From contig JANCRA010000019.1 in the NCBI GenBank assembly GCA_024362935.1, forward strand, positions 2,510,001-2,574,000: a stretch of 64,000 nt of DNA, in the 5' to 3' direction. Source of the stretch: Setophaga petechia (lineage: Eukaryota; Chordata; Aves; Passeriformes; Parulidae). The translations under genes were made by a program, and so were the position numbers. Numbering within the stretch: the first letter of the stretch is position 1; each line of letters starts with the position of its first letter. This document shows, in pieces, positions 23,959 through 38,900 of this stretch. The notes below the pieces were generated by a model. The model searched no databases. It saw nothing but the letters and a program-made list of their open reading frames with translations, and had not been told where the DNA came from.

Positions 23959-26900
23959 GTAAGAAAGCAAAGAATATATATTCTTTATATGACTTAGAAA
24001 ATAATGCAGATAAGATGAGATTGAGTGGAAAAGACTTATTATTTTGCAGAATCAATATAATTCTGTTTTTTCTCTGCATGGGACAGATAAATATTTCTGC
24101 TTCCTGTTTCCTTGAGGTCTTAGTGTTGCTATTTTTCATAGATTTGTCTATACATGAAAAGAGATTACCTTGTGTTCCCCAACTAAGAAAAATGTCCAAT
24201 AGTATTCAAAGTTGCCAGAACAATAAGTCTGAGGTTAAAATCCAGAACTGAAATTTATTTCAATTATCCATGTGTGAGTGTTTTGGCTTCTTTCGTTGTT
24301 GTTTTGTGGGATTATAGTGGGGTTATTTTTAGTTTTGTTTTTGGGGTTTTGTTAGTTGGTTTGTTTTTGTGGGGTGTTTTGTTTTGTTTAGTTTTTAGTT
24401 TTTGGGTTTTTTTGGGGGGGGTTGCTACAGAACAATATAATTGATATTGGCAATTTATACTTTTTTAGCCAGTGGATATACTTGGAAATGACTGCTCCCT
24501 GTTCCTCCAATCCAGCTGAAATATTTCAGGTCAAAAAGTAACAGTTGAGATTTTGATATTACCTGTCTTTTTCAGTGAAATGTAGCATTTTGCTTATGTT
24601 GGGAGGCTTTGTTGTAGAGGTCAGGAACTTTTGGTGAAACACAGTATAATTAGCTGAGAGAACAAAAACCAAAAGGTTTGTGAATGTTTGTTTCAGCTGT
24701 TCATATCTTCAGGGCAATCTACAGAGTAAGGCTTTACTTTTTATGACACTACCTAAGTGCAATAACATTAGCAAAGTTATACAGCATAACTACCTGTGGC
24801 AGCCTTGTCTTCTTCCTCTCCACTGACACGTGCTCATACATCTCCCTAAATTAAGCTCTCAGCCTCACATTCCAAACTTTCCCATAGTCCTCCTGTATTC
24901 CTAATAACTCCAATCCCATCTTCCCTACTATTCCCACTACCTGTGCCTCTGCCCCAGTCTTTTGGAAATTCAAACCTCAGTCTTGTTTGGACTCCACTGC
25001 AGGCTTTTTTAAAGCCTATGGTATGTGATACAGATATTACTAACATCCAGAAATTACCTTACATCAAACTGATTCCTAAAGACGAAGTCTCTTGTGAGGG
25101 AGTGGCTTCTGACCACCAGGGCTAATTATTTCATTTCCATGTATTCTATGGCCTGGAAGAGCTAATTTCAAATTTCTGGATGCCAATACTATAATAATAT
25201 AGTCTGGAAAAATCAGTGGGAAGTTAGGTGTTTCATCCAGACTAGATGAATATATTCCATCTGAATAGATGTCCAGGCTGGGTGAGGGCATCATGGTGGT
25301 TCCATAGATAATCTTGGCACATAAGAATTATCCATTTGTTTCTTGATTGATGTCTGAGTCCCTTTACCTGATTTTTACATTATTACAATAGGTGCGATGT
25401 TTCCCACCTGTCCAAGACGCACTTGAATTTTTTGTCAGTTAAATGTGCCCTCACAAGTGGTTTAACCAACCATTAATATGTCTTAATTCACACATTGTCC
25501 ATGTCCTAAACTAGGGACTGATATTAAAAATTATCAGTAATTTGTATATGTGTAGATTAGACTAAATTAGATTCCTCTTCGGCACAGTTCAGCTAACACA
25601 GCCTTCCTCTGCCCAAGACTATGAACTGTGTATTTGTTGTGTGTTTACAATACTTTCACAGCCTTGAAATGGCATCATATATTTTGTCAGGCTGGTATTG
25701 AGACCAAAGTCACTGCCATATGAACAAGTGATACCTGTATGCAGAGATGAAGCTTTTGAAACAGAGTATTTTGCAGTGGAGATTCACAGGAGGAAAGACC
25801 TAGTTTTGTTGGTGACACAGTGGCAGCACCTTGAGTGAATTTTAGTTCAGGTGAATCATAAAATGAGATTTCTGGTCTTTGTACTTACAATATTTTTTTC
25901 TGATATTTGCTGAAGTTTTTAAAAGGCAGTAATTTCAGATTAAAAATTAATCTTTCATTATGAAGTTAAAATAGGACATTAGGAAAATTTCAAATCTTTC
26001 TTTCTGAACCTTGAAATTTCATGGGAGGTAGGATATTTTTTCTGTGGTTGGTTAAAATTTTTATATGGAGTCAGTTTTAGGGCTCACAGTTGCTTCCCTC
26101 AAAATTGTTCCCATCATTATGTGTTGAAACTTAGGTCTAGAAGAAAATGTGCATTTGAATCTCTCTTGAATATTCTGGCCATAGTGTTGTCTTACACATT
26201 ATACAGATACTAGAGGTTATCACAATTAATGTTTCTAGAGACCACATGGACTTGATTTTTGTTGCTTTTTAGTATTCTGATTTTGTATTGTTCATTACTT
26301 CTATCTAGTGGAAGTTGCAGATACTTATCACACTGGAAAAAGAAGTCCTACATGCAAAGTTGCATGTACAGAAAATAATTTATTTATATGGAGAAAGAAA
26401 CACAGGGGGAAAACTGTGGTAAAACAAAAAAAGTAAAAATCCCACACTTTTTTCCAGAATTGCTGTTACATTTATTTTAGAATATAAGGATGTTTTTTAT
26501 CTTCAGTTTGTGAACTGCTATTCAAACATACAAATACAAGACACCCAGGAATGATTGCTTAGAAAGGTTGCTCATAATTTTACTCACTATGTGAGAAGTA
26601 GTTGTGTAATGTTATGTCAAGTATGTCCAAGGCAGTCCAAAAATGAAGTGTCCAGATAAATAAAAGAATTAAGATTAGATTCTATAGGCATGTTATGGCA
26701 AGGAAATTGTTCTATGTATATCTTATCATATGTCATTATGGTCTGTGGATTCTCCATGTTGTGAAGGAAGTGTTTGAGTTGTTATTACTCAGGTAAAGGG
26801 AGTCCAGATAGGGCACTGAACTGGGACTGAGGTGACCTGGGCTGTGTACCCAGTCCTTCAAAGTCTCACTGGGTAACACCAGACTACTCATTCTCTCCCC

Positions 26901-29900
26901 TAGTCTTCACATTTGTGATGGGAAGTTCATCATAGCTTCCATAGGGCTCTGCAGAGCTGCTGACTAGTAGCAATACTTGATTCCACAGAAATAATAGACT
27001 CCTTTTTTTCCCATTTGTGTAGGACAATTTAGTACTACCTGAGTTGTGAGAGAAAAGCAGCTGTGAAACCTCCACAGAAGCAGTACTGGCTGAATTACTT
27101 GTTGGGCACCCTGAGATGGGGAGGGCACAGAGCTGCCACACCAGCAAATACAGATTTCCAGTCGAATGAGGAGGCAGTGGGTGCAGTCAGTCCAACTCAA
27201 AGCCATGTGCTAAGTGCTGTCAGTTGAGCTTGAATCACATCTCTAATACTGTTGACAAAGTAACACAAGCTGCATTTCATTATCTGCCTTTCTAATAACA
27301 TCTTTTTTTCTTTCCCCTCCCCAGCCTTCTCCAGAGACAACTGGTGAGTTCTGTTTAGAGATCTATTTGTATGCACAGGAGGCAGTCAACAAAACCAGCT
27401 GCTCATAAACATGGCTACGACAGACACAGATTTATAATTACTGTTATTGTTATTGCATTAATTTTCACACTTCATAAAGATAACAGCAAGGGCTAATGTC
27501 CTACCTCACTTGTCTTTTTATTTTTCAGAAATAGACATAGATGGAGGAATTGATCAGGACATCTTCGACATAAATGAAGGTTTTTCAAAATTCAGTCTTA
27601 ATTTTTTAGAAATAATTTTCATTATAGTAGTCACAGATCAATACCATAACTGAATGATAATCTCCTCTTCCCTTTAGCTTTAGGACTGGACCTTTTTGAG
27701 GGAGACATCAAACTTCCTGCGGTGAGTTCAAATATAAAATACAAAGCCAAAAATGTATCATTGACTTAAATGTAAAGTATCACTGGCATGGAAATAATAG
27801 ATGCATCCTGCTCTTACAAACAATAAATGCTGTTTATGTAACAATAAACTGAAGATGATTGGGGATGGAATTCTACAAAATGTCATAGACAGTGAAGGAG
27901 TCAACATCATTTGCAGAAACATTATCCAGCATGAGATCCCATCAGTGATTAGATCAATATTATTAGCTTCTTGTTTCCTTTTTTACATTGTCACTTTTAA
28001 GAGATGAGGCAGCACTGATCATCATCCAGGCAGGTTTGTATAAAAAGGATTCTTTGTTTATCTGTACAATATTGAGCCAGTTAAATTTACTGAGCAGTGC
28101 TACAAAACCTTCATCCTGTAAGTAGATTGACTAAAACTGATGAAAAAATTAGATCTCTAATATCACATTTTAAGGCATCTGGCCAGCATCCTTATCTGAT
28201 CAATGAAAAAAAAAAAAAACATTTACATCTCAAAAATATCTAGTAGGAAACCCCCAAAGTGTCTTGCACTCTGAAAGTAGTTGGAAAATAGTGTTTTACT
28301 CTCCCTTTTGGGAGATATGCCAATATGTCTCTGAGAGCAAGGACAGCACTTGCTAAAGGTACAGAAACAAATGCTTGAATTATGAAAAATTACAAAACTA
28401 TTAATCTCTGTACAGTTTTCAGGACTTTAGATCTTAAGGCTTCCCATAGGAGCAGAAGCTCCTGAGCACATGCATCAAAAGCTTGGGTAATTTCTATGGA
28501 GAAAATGGAGCAGAAGTTGAAGACACCAGTAGAAGGGCATGAAGGGATTTCAAACCCAAACCTCAGACCTCTGAGTAATCTTTTGAGCTCATTGTTTTCC
28601 TTTATGTCTTACTTGGAATTGTAGGTTTGCTTCAGCACTATTGTAGTCCCTGATGCTAAATCTCTTTCTACTGAGGACTGCATACTTTCTTTTTTCCTGA
28701 GGACTGCTTGTTTTCTTTCTGGATACAGGATCGAAACTCCATCATTGGTGAAAACTATCGGTGGCCCCATGTTATCCCTTACGTCCTTGAGGACAGCCTG
28801 GGTACAGTATTGCCCTTCACAATGTCTGCATGTTGTGTTGATTGAGCTGTCCAGCACAGATTGATAAAGCTCCTATGGTGTCCTTTCCTCTTTTAATCTA
28901 GAGCACAGCAGGAGTGGGGCTGAGTGTGCACAAACAGGATTTATAATCTTGGTATCAGAGCTGGCTCTCACCTCCTTTCTTGAATGATTACCCTGCTATG
29001 GCCCAGCAGATTGTTTTGGTTTTGAAATCTTGTGTCTGAGTTGTGAAACTCTGCAAAGCAGAGGTGAAAAGAGGGCACTGAAGATATTTTTAAGGAAGGA
29101 AGCTTACCTGGTCATTTATATAATTTACAGCAGTGAGGGCAAAATGACATTCTGACAGACAGCTGGCAATGGTACGTTGCTAAGTCCCCTGTGTGAGTCA
29201 GAGACACATCACAATTTGACCCCATCCTTTAAATCTTTGTGTTGAAACTGTGCAAGTTGCTTAGAGGAGATAACACAGATATAATCTGAAAAAATCAAGT
29301 CCTGGAGAAATTTAGGTGAGGGATCTGTAGCTTGCATTCTGTAGGCTAGGTAAAATGTGAAGTCTTAATTTCCTATCTATTTAATACTTGTGTACATAAA
29401 TCTCAAAAAAATAAATGAAAGAATCTACAAAATTACCCCCCCCCCCCCCAATATCCTTCTATATACTCATCATGTCATATTTGATCCAAAAATACCAAAG
29501 AAAAATTACACAGGAACAAAACAAGACCAAGATAGAGTGTTGCAAGACCCTAATTTATGTTTTTTAGGTCCCCCCCCTTTGGTTTTAATCCAACAAAAAA
29601 TCTGTTTATTTTGATCAAAGATTGCTGGAGCAAGAGCGACCCTTGGGACTTGCTCCATATGGATAATAGTAGAAATTTTCTGTTCAGTATTGACAAGAAC
29701 ACTGTTTGCTTTGCAGAAATGAATGCTAAGGGAGTCATCCTCAAGGCATTTGAACAGTATCGACTGAAAACCTGTATTGACTTCAAACCTTGGGAAGGGG
29801 AGAAAAATTACATATCTGTGTTCAAAGGAAGTGGGTAAGAGAAACAATTAAAAATAACTTCCATTATGTTTGCTTTCAGACTATTCTCATGGCCAGTATT

Positions 29901-32900
29901 CAACCTAAAATTTATATATCTGGTCATAACTTTATGTTTTTCTTGTCACCATTTTCCCAATCCTGATATTTATTCTTAAATATAAGAAGAAATCAAGTCC
30001 TATAAGAGATATTTTACTGGACATGTTAATTATTTAAACAAAGCAATCATGTTCTTGACTGATTTTAGATATATGAAATATTACTTTCAGCTGGTTATTC
30101 CTAGTATACCTTGACTTCTAGGGGAAAAGAAAAACCAAGGAGAAATATGATTGTTCTCACTGTGGGGCAATGAATTTTCTTGAATATAACAATGGAAATG
30201 CACTTGAACAACTCCATAGGAGCATTCAGATAAAAGAGCAGTATTTTTAAACTCTGTCCAGCACTGAGATATTTTGCTGATATTTTACTTTATTTACCCG
30301 TTTTGATGAATAGTCATGCTATTTTATGTCAAATATTGCAAAATAAGACTCCAGTAAAGAAGTCAAAATTGCCCCAACTTCTTTCCTTCAAGACATTCTC
30401 TGTCAAAACAGTGCAGCAAGAACAAATATATTCTTCACTCTGTGCTGAACCATTTCTCTTATAGAAAAGGAGAACAGGGAGAACTTGATAGCCTGGTGAG
30501 GAAATTTGCTTTCAGAAATTCATTTCCTGATATGAGAATGCATTCATAAATGGGAAAAGATTTTCTGATAATAAAAATGTTTCTCTTTCCCTTTGGCTTG
30601 TTCTGAGATATTCGTAGCAGATAATTGTTTCAAAATTTCTTTGGTGTCTGGCTCTTTGTAGTTGCTGCTGTTCATGCTGTACACATGACACTGAAACTCA
30701 GCTCTAAAAGATATATAATTGGAGACTCAGGGAGCAATGCATTTTCCTGTGCTAATGACTCCAGCTTTCTGAGCTAAATGGAAAATTCATGTAGCTGAAT
30801 TTTGTAATCCTTCATCCCCTAAAATATGCATTGAATTTACTAATAATTGTACCTGAAAAAGAGCCACAATATTTAGCCTATGGCAAGTAGGAGGCCTCTG
30901 TGCAATGTTTCATTTATATGTCTATTAAAAATAGATGAGTCATGGTGATGAAGAAGATGAATCCTTCTAGTTGGGTAGCATATCTTGCCCTCACTGTCTG
31001 GTGTGTGGCTTGCCCTGAAGTGTTTCCATCACCTTAGCTGACACATCCACAGCAGAACTTTTTAAAAGATTGGAGCTAAATGGTGCAGTCTCCTGAAAAG
31101 GTCCATCCACTTTCAGTGAGTCATCTTGGGTTGTACAAAGAAATCAGGACTGACCCTGAATGAACTGCTTTCATTTCAGGCCATTCCTTACTTCTGGTGT
31201 AATGGGTGTAAGCTGGGTAAACCAACCCATTTCTCCTCTGCTGTTCCTAATATTTTGAAGTTTTTAAAATCAATTAGGACTCTTCTATCTGCTGACTAAA
31301 GACCTCAGCCCAGAGGGCACAGTGCAGAGAGGCACACAAAGTTCCTGGCAACATAAAATTTTACCACTTCAAGTAAAGGTTGATAAATCACATCTTTGCC
31401 TTTCTGATCTTTGCTTGCATCTATAAAAGAGAGGAATGTGGGGGAACTTTTGTGTCAAAAGGATTTGAAATAAGCCATAAAGTCCTTGTCTGGATTACCC
31501 TTTTGAATTCAAATTAAGTCAGCCACAAAAGAAGCCAGCTGTCTTTAGTTGTATTGACTGCCCTGTGTAAAAATGCATTTGTAGTCTCTGGTGTACATAC
31601 AGAGTGTATTGAGGCCTGGCACTAAGAGCCCACTCCCTGTACACATTCTTCATCTATCATTCACCTTGGCTACTACCAGTATCATGTTAGCTCCTGCCTG
31701 TGTGCTGAGCAAAACACATGAAGTATGTAATTGTGAATTACAGAAATGCAGGATAATCAGATTGGCTGCAAAGTTCACAGAGGAGTCTGGAAACCTGCAA
31801 TGGAAGTGCCATTTCACCTTACTGTTCTCATGAAGAGCAGGATTCATTCAGCAGGAAAACTAACATGGTGTGGTAGAATCAAATGATTTACAGACCAGGG
31901 AGGATCAACATCATCTCTAGTATTTCCACATGAATTTTTATGGAGCGCTCCTGGGAGGCTGCTTCAGCTCTTTAGCACTGTTGCACATGGCAAAGGGAAT
32001 CCATGCAGGAGTAGATTGACACAGATCCCTGGCTCTCCAGCTTGGTGCTGGTAAGTCAGGCTGTCTGTGAGCTGATCTTGGTGATCTGTGATACTGTGGG
32101 AAGAAAATTAGTAGCAGGGCATTAGTATAAAAGTGTGCCTGAAATTAGTGGCATGACTGCAACTGATGGCGTGTGTCTATTTACATCCCCAAAAAGGGGA
32201 TGGTGGGGTTAGTCAGAGCAAGTATTTCCCTATCAAGCCACAGGCAATACAGCTCTCACACACCTGGGGAAAGCTGAGACTTCCCTCTCCTTTCTCCCAT
32301 CCAGAAGACCCAGGATTCTATGTGCCCATTGCTCTGGAGTGCCATGTCCCACTCACCTCAGTTTTATTCTCAGCGCAGGGTGACTCAGACTGTGTGTTTT
32401 CTCCCTCTGTGTCTGTTGAATGACAGTGTTGTAGGCATCTGGCAGACCAAAGGCACGGGGCAGCTGCACCTACTGTCGTTTGGGTGTCATTTTTGCCGAG
32501 TTGGATGTGCCTGCTGTAGCCTGCTGTGCACTGTGCAGCAGCTGTGAAGCCAGAGGTGGCTTTGGTAGGAGATGGACCCAAGCCTATGATGGACTTCTTC
32601 TGCACAACACAAGAACCAATATGAGACTTTGTTCAAGGAAAGACCTTGAAATTACGGATGCTACATGGAGTCCTTAACAGGTCTCATGTTGTGATTTTAA
32701 TGAGTAATCAATAGGCAAGGCCTGTGTTGCTCTGTGGAAAATGAAATACTGGGGAATATGTTGCACTAATAAGTCACAGAGTGTGAAAGCACATGGTGTG
32801 CTTGTATTTTTAAATTTCTGGGGTGATAGGACTGCAAATCCTATGGTCTATTTTGTGCCCTATTAATTTTATGTACTTCATTGGGTAAGTATTGATTTAT

Positions 32901-35900
32901 TTGCTACATAAAATATCAATTTAAATGTAGCTCTCTGTGCCTGCTAGCTTGTGGACATGGGGTGCCATTTTATTGGCCTGTGCAGATAACTCACTAAATT
33001 CTTTCACCCTTTAATAAAAACTTGCAGCACAGCTGCAGTTTTGCTCTTACTTGGGAGTGTGTGACAGCAGCAAGTTCTGTAGCACAGTAGCTGCAAATTG
33101 TTAATTTGCAGTAATTTAATTTCTCTAAATGATGTGCTCACAACCTTTAATGTTCCAGAGTACCAAAGAAATCATCATCAGTTTTCTTTTGTCACAAATA
33201 GATCAACATTTTTCTTCTAATAGAGCCAAAGACAAGGACCTTCTTGTTCATCAAAACAGAGCTAAGTGTGAGAGAAAAGGGTATGATAAGGAACAGATCA
33301 ATGGAAAAGTGCTCTCTGTAACAAATTTTGACTTCAATGCTCAGGTTAAAAATATACCTATTGAATAGACTGGTTTTGAGGTTTTCATGGCATGGGGATG
33401 GTGTGCACCTCAAAGAGCCCTCTCTCATTTTATGTCACTGCCAGCTGCTGGTCCTCAGTGGGAAACATGCAAATGGGCTTGCAGCAACTCTCCATTGGAG
33501 CCAACTGTGACAGGATTGCAACAATCCAGCATGAGTTCCTGCACGCCCTGGGATTCTGGCATGAGCAGTCTCGGTCTGACCGGGATGACTATGTGACCAT
33601 CGTCTGGGACAGGATTCAGTCTGGTCAGTCACTCCTCTGATTTCCCTCTCAATCTCTGGTGTTAGCAGTTTAGATGTGGAACATCCCTTTCAGCCATCTT
33701 TTGGTGGTCATGCTATTCTCTTGCCTGGACTTATTTTCCAAAGCCAGTATATCAATAAATTAGATATAAAGGGATGTCTGCTTGAAACATAAATTCTCAT
33801 TTGTTCTTGCTGTCATAGTTGCTTGTGCCACAACAGTTTCCGAAGCTCTAATTAGAGATCTGTATCCTCTTATGCTTCATGTTGTACCACAGGGCAGCAG
33901 GAGAGGATAATTTAGTTTGTTTAAAGCAATACTCTAGAAATACACTTACTCTAAAAGCCCTTAATGAAATAAAAATAACTAACACCCCCCCAAGTCTGAA
34001 AAATCCAGTGTGACCAAAACCAGTAGAAAATCTCCAGTGAAAACACTGGTCCTTCTCTTTCTGCCTGTCTGCTACACCTGGTGCTGGCTGCAGAGCTGAG
34101 AGAGCAGAGTGTGCAGAGGGTGGGCAAGCAGGAGAGACATTTCAGGGTCTGTGTCACACCAGCAGTTACTTTAGCAATGCAGCTTGTGAATTGTAAGTGT
34201 TGGTATATTTGGCACAAGCCTGAAACATGGCACAGAATTCCTTAGGACTTTGCTCTGTCTCTGCTTCTTTAGCTTGTTGCTGTCCTCTGTGACTTTCAGG
34301 CTGTTCAAAAACAAAGTTATATACATAGACCTGCTGTTTTCCTAACATAGGTAGACACAGAAGACTGAAAAACTGGGTAATGATTAAATCTAATGCATTC
34401 TTATTCAGTCCTGATCAATAGTCAGGTGCACATGCAATTATATATTACAGAAAATTACTTAGACTCTGTTATTTGATTTCCATTATATTTTGCTGACTCT
34501 TTAGTGACAAGCTCCACTATTGTGAGACATTTGAAACTGCTGCAATTTTTTACGCTGACCAGAATATAATTACTGTATTTTGACTGATTTAAATTTTGAC
34601 TCCCCATTGGGTAGTAAGCAACTGGTTCTTTGCTCATACTCCTGAAAACATCTGTAAAGCTAAATTCTGGAAGTTTATCTGATGACAACTCTAAATTGTT
34701 TATTATTACCTAAAATGATGAGCAATTGAACGTCAGAGAATACAGATTAGAACAATTAAACAATTGCAAATTACAGTAATTTGAGTACTGAAACACTCTC
34801 TCCATTCTTGGATATCACAAGCCTATCAAAGTTTATAAGTTGTTCCACAGGAAAAATTTTCTGGTAGCAAAAGCTTTTCTTCATCCAGCAGAAGTCATCA
34901 GTGGCTGAAAGAGGAAAGTAAATAGCCCTAGACTGGAAATAAAACTGTTTTACAAATTAAGTGCACGTAAATTACTACAAAAAAATATTTTGAGATGTGA
35001 TGGATTCTCTGTCACTGCAAGTCTTTACATTAAAATTTGATTCCCTTGAACAACAGACAATCTTTCCTTTCAATTTTGCCATTTAGGTAAAGAACATAAT
35101 TTCAATAAATACGATGATAAAAGATCAGACTTCCTGAATGTTCCCTATGACTACAATTCGGTGATGCACTACAGCAAGACTGCATTCAAGAATGGAACTG
35201 ATCCCACCATCATCACCAACATACCAGACTTCATTGATGTCATAGGGCAGAGAATGGATTTCAGTGAGTACGACCTCCAGAAACTGAACCGGCTGTACAA
35301 CTGCAGTAAGTTTCTCCATTTATTTTATACTTCTTGAAAGAATCATTTGGAAGAAATGAGAGTGATACATACATGTTGTACCCATCCAGACACAAGTGAG
35401 AGAGATGCTAACATATTTAGAGAAGTGAATTGTGTTAAAAACACCAGAAATAATGGTACAGCTAGAAATAGCATTCCTCCTGCAGAAACACTGCTGAGTA
35501 GCAGAGGTTTCTGTGCAATTTTATCTGACCTTTAGTTAAAAACCAGCTTTGCTCAGCAGCTGACTTTTGTTCATCCCTTGGGTGGCTGTTTAAAATGTGT
35601 ACTTCTGCACAAAGCCTTTTGTTTTTTTCCCTGCATTATTCTACAGCTGATGCTCAGACACTGCACAGAAATGAGCATCTTTGCTGTGGCTATCATACCT
35701 ACTCCACTTTCATGGAATCTCTGAGACAGATTCATGCCTATTCATATATACCCTATTCATAAAAGTAGGGTACAGATGCCTTTCTGAATAAAATGCAAGC
35801 TTTCTAAATTTTCTTGTTAAGCTTCAAACCTAGTCTCTTACAAAAGTGGTCAAAGAGTTATTTTGCTTAGGTGGTGTTTCTTTTACAAAGCTGAATGAAA

Positions 35901-38900
35901 GTAAGAGACAGAGAAATCTAGGTAAGTCCATTATCAAATTGGAATATAATTCTGTAAGTGTTGCTGCAGCCATTCAGTGTGCCCTGACACTCAGAAGAGA
36001 ACTTTTACAATATCCCAAGTAGCGAGTACTGGCTTACAATTATATTTTAAGCCTTATTATACAGATTCTTTAAACAACTATCAAACTGGTTTATTAAAAG
36101 GGTGCAGTTTTTTGAGCGTAAAATTCTGATGAAAATATTTTTATTCATGTAGGTCTAAATTGAACACACACATACAGAGCCTTAGCTTCTAGCACTTGCT
36201 ACACAATCACTTAGGCATTATAAAAATGCTTACAGCTAAGGATGTCTTTCACAGAGGATGGGGTCCTTCTTCCTCTCCATTAATCTTATCTATTTTCGAT
36301 CATTCTTGTGCATTACAGAAATACTTCATGATGTTTTAACTTTATTCTTAACCCACAGGCACATTCCCCAAATTAAAAAAGCCCAAGTCCTGCTGGAATC
36401 AGTGACAAAACTTCCACCACCTGCAGTACAATCAGGATCTGCCCTGCTCCCCAGTTCCCTCTCTTGGCTTCACGTGATGTGTGTAGTGTGGATGATATTT
36501 GCAGAGACATAAATATTGTCAGATCAGCCACCAGTGCCCGGGAGGATGGTGTTTCACAGGTCCCAGCCCTCACCCACACAAAAGATTACTTCATTTGCTG
36601 AACATGATTTAAGGAAACATGTAAGCTAAATAACTGCTAGAGGCCCATGTGGACAGGAAATTACATTAAAAATGTAACTCTTCGTTCCTAAATAGAAGAA
36701 AACAACCCACAGCATAAGAAATACTGACAGATTGTTTAGTGCTGCTCCAATCTGTAATTCACTGCTTTCTTTCAGGCCATATGATAACAGTAGATTTTAG
36801 TCTGCTTTCCCCTTGGAGCATACTGCTTGACAGAGCTGACCATGAGGTTTCCCTCAGCCTCTGGAAGTTGGCACTTGGCGCTCATCCCCCACATGCTTTC
36901 TCCTGAGTCCAGTCTTTAACTGCATACCAAATAAATGTCTGGCTTTGGTGCAGACAAAATTCACAACCTACCTCACTCATTGCCCCTTCACCTGTTTCAG
37001 GAAGGAACCTCAGAAATACATCATAATCTACTGAGTCTTGCTTTTCTGTCTTCCTGGCATTCACGTCAACTCTCCATGCCAGCCAGCACTTTCTACTTAA
37101 GGTCATTAGGTTACTTCCTTCCTGTTTGGCCAAATCAATTTCATGTTTTGTTTTGTATTTTGATTTCAAAGAGTTCTTTCATCTCATAATTCTCCATTTT
37201 TGCTTACCTTCTTTCTCCAGCAGTCAGCATAACATTTGCTGTGAAAGCCTTTCCTTAGTTCGTGCGACATTGTACTGAACTATATCTTAAAAAATATCTG
37301 CCATACACTTCTGGCTACCTTGCAGCCTCTAGAGGGTTTTTAGCTTTTTGTGAGGACAGCAGTAGAACTGTCTATATCTCATATCTCAGCAGTGGAACTG
37401 ATTTGGCAGCAGTTCATACTTAAGTGTTTCCCAGAGCTGCAGCTTAAGTGAAGCATTTGGTATGTTATTGAGGTTGAGTTTTGCGGTACTCAAGGTCTTT
37501 TTGTTATGCAAGGAAACCTTTAAACCTTTGAGCCACAATATTTTAAACATAGTTTAAAAAGTATTTCATTTACTTAGCTCTTTTCAAATAGTGGCTGGTA
37601 TTACACATGAGCTTAGACATGGTACAATGAGAAACAAAAATAAGAACAGGGATAAACCTGGTCTGTGGTATCTCTCACCTATCCAGAGTTTGCTTTAGAC
37701 AGAGGAAATATTTCATATGGTGCTCCCCCTTTCATATTTAACTGCACTATCTTCCTTCACCTAATTTTTCACCTGTTACATGAAAAATATTGAAAAATTA
37801 GTATGACAAGAAATATCTACTGGTCCCAAATATGCTTTTGCCAAATGTTTTTTTTTTGTTTGTTTGTTTGGGTTTTTTTGTTTTGTTTTTTTAATTCTAT
37901 GTTTGGAAAAATCAAGGTTTGTTTATTCCAACCAAATATCTTCTGCTCTTCTATATTTCAAAATTAGGACTCCAGCTGATACATTAGTGAGTTTGTATCA
38001 AAATCTGTGGCCGTGTGTGGGCTGGCCCAATGAAAGCAGAACAAAGAATGGGAAGTCTCAGGATCTTTTGACTATAATATGAAGATGTGTGGATTGGGTT
38101 GATATTAGTGTTCCTTTTATAAATAAAAGACATTATATGATAATTAGCAGATGCCCTCCTGTGTTTGCATCAGGGCCCAGAGTGTCCCTGATGACATCTT
38201 ATTAATGTCAGTGTTAATCACCAAGTGTTTTGAGTTCCTGAACATTGTATATATGAATGCTGATCATATTTTTGAAACCACTGATTACTTGGTGTTTGCA
38301 TTTAGTCTTTCTCTGCTCATTGCGTTGGACCTTCAGAGTTAAAATGTGTTATGTAATGGAGATTCACAATTTTTTTTTCTTTTTTTTTTTTTTTTTATCA
38401 TAGCCTCCTCCCTAAGTTTCATGGACACATGCAGTTTTGAACTTGAAAATATATGTGGCATGGTTCAAAGTTCAGATGATAACAGCGACTGGCAGCGTTT
38501 GTCTCAGGTTCCTGCTGGGCCAAATACAGATCACACCAATATGGGAGAATGCAAAGGTATGAGAAAAAAACTCTTATCTTTCTGGGAGGTGTTTTCTGCA
38601 GAGGCATGCAGGGTTCCTTCAAGCTTGGCCTTGTTATCTATTTAGTTTTTCACAAACTGCAGTTTATTTTTTAACTAAGCAGCATAAATCTACATACCTA
38701 GGGACATCATGTGATATGCTGATTTTCTGCTTATTTCAGAGGATCGAACGTCCTTATCTCTTTTGATCAGTTTTTTTGGTCTTAGTGTGATATCCTGTCA
38801 TGTGAGTTATATAAAGCATTGAACCTGTGATATAGGCACACCAAATAGATTGCTGATTTTCTCAATAATTGCTCAGTAAGTCCTTGGACAGGAGTAGGAT

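Noticed and set aside
24015..24251. Hydrophobic open frame as an alternative MEP1B signal peptide
   Set aside because: No suitable donor site before the stop; the exon at 23896-23958 fits phase and donor consensus.
25866..25916. Short hydrophobic peptide starting [12 protein letters not shown]
   Set aside because: It terminates in TGA after 16 codons and has no donor site in the right position, so it cannot join to exon 2.
29557..29838. 93-codon open frame running into MEP1B exon 6
   Set aside because: The part upstream of 29717 has no homology to meprin; it is intron that happens to be open in the exon's frame.
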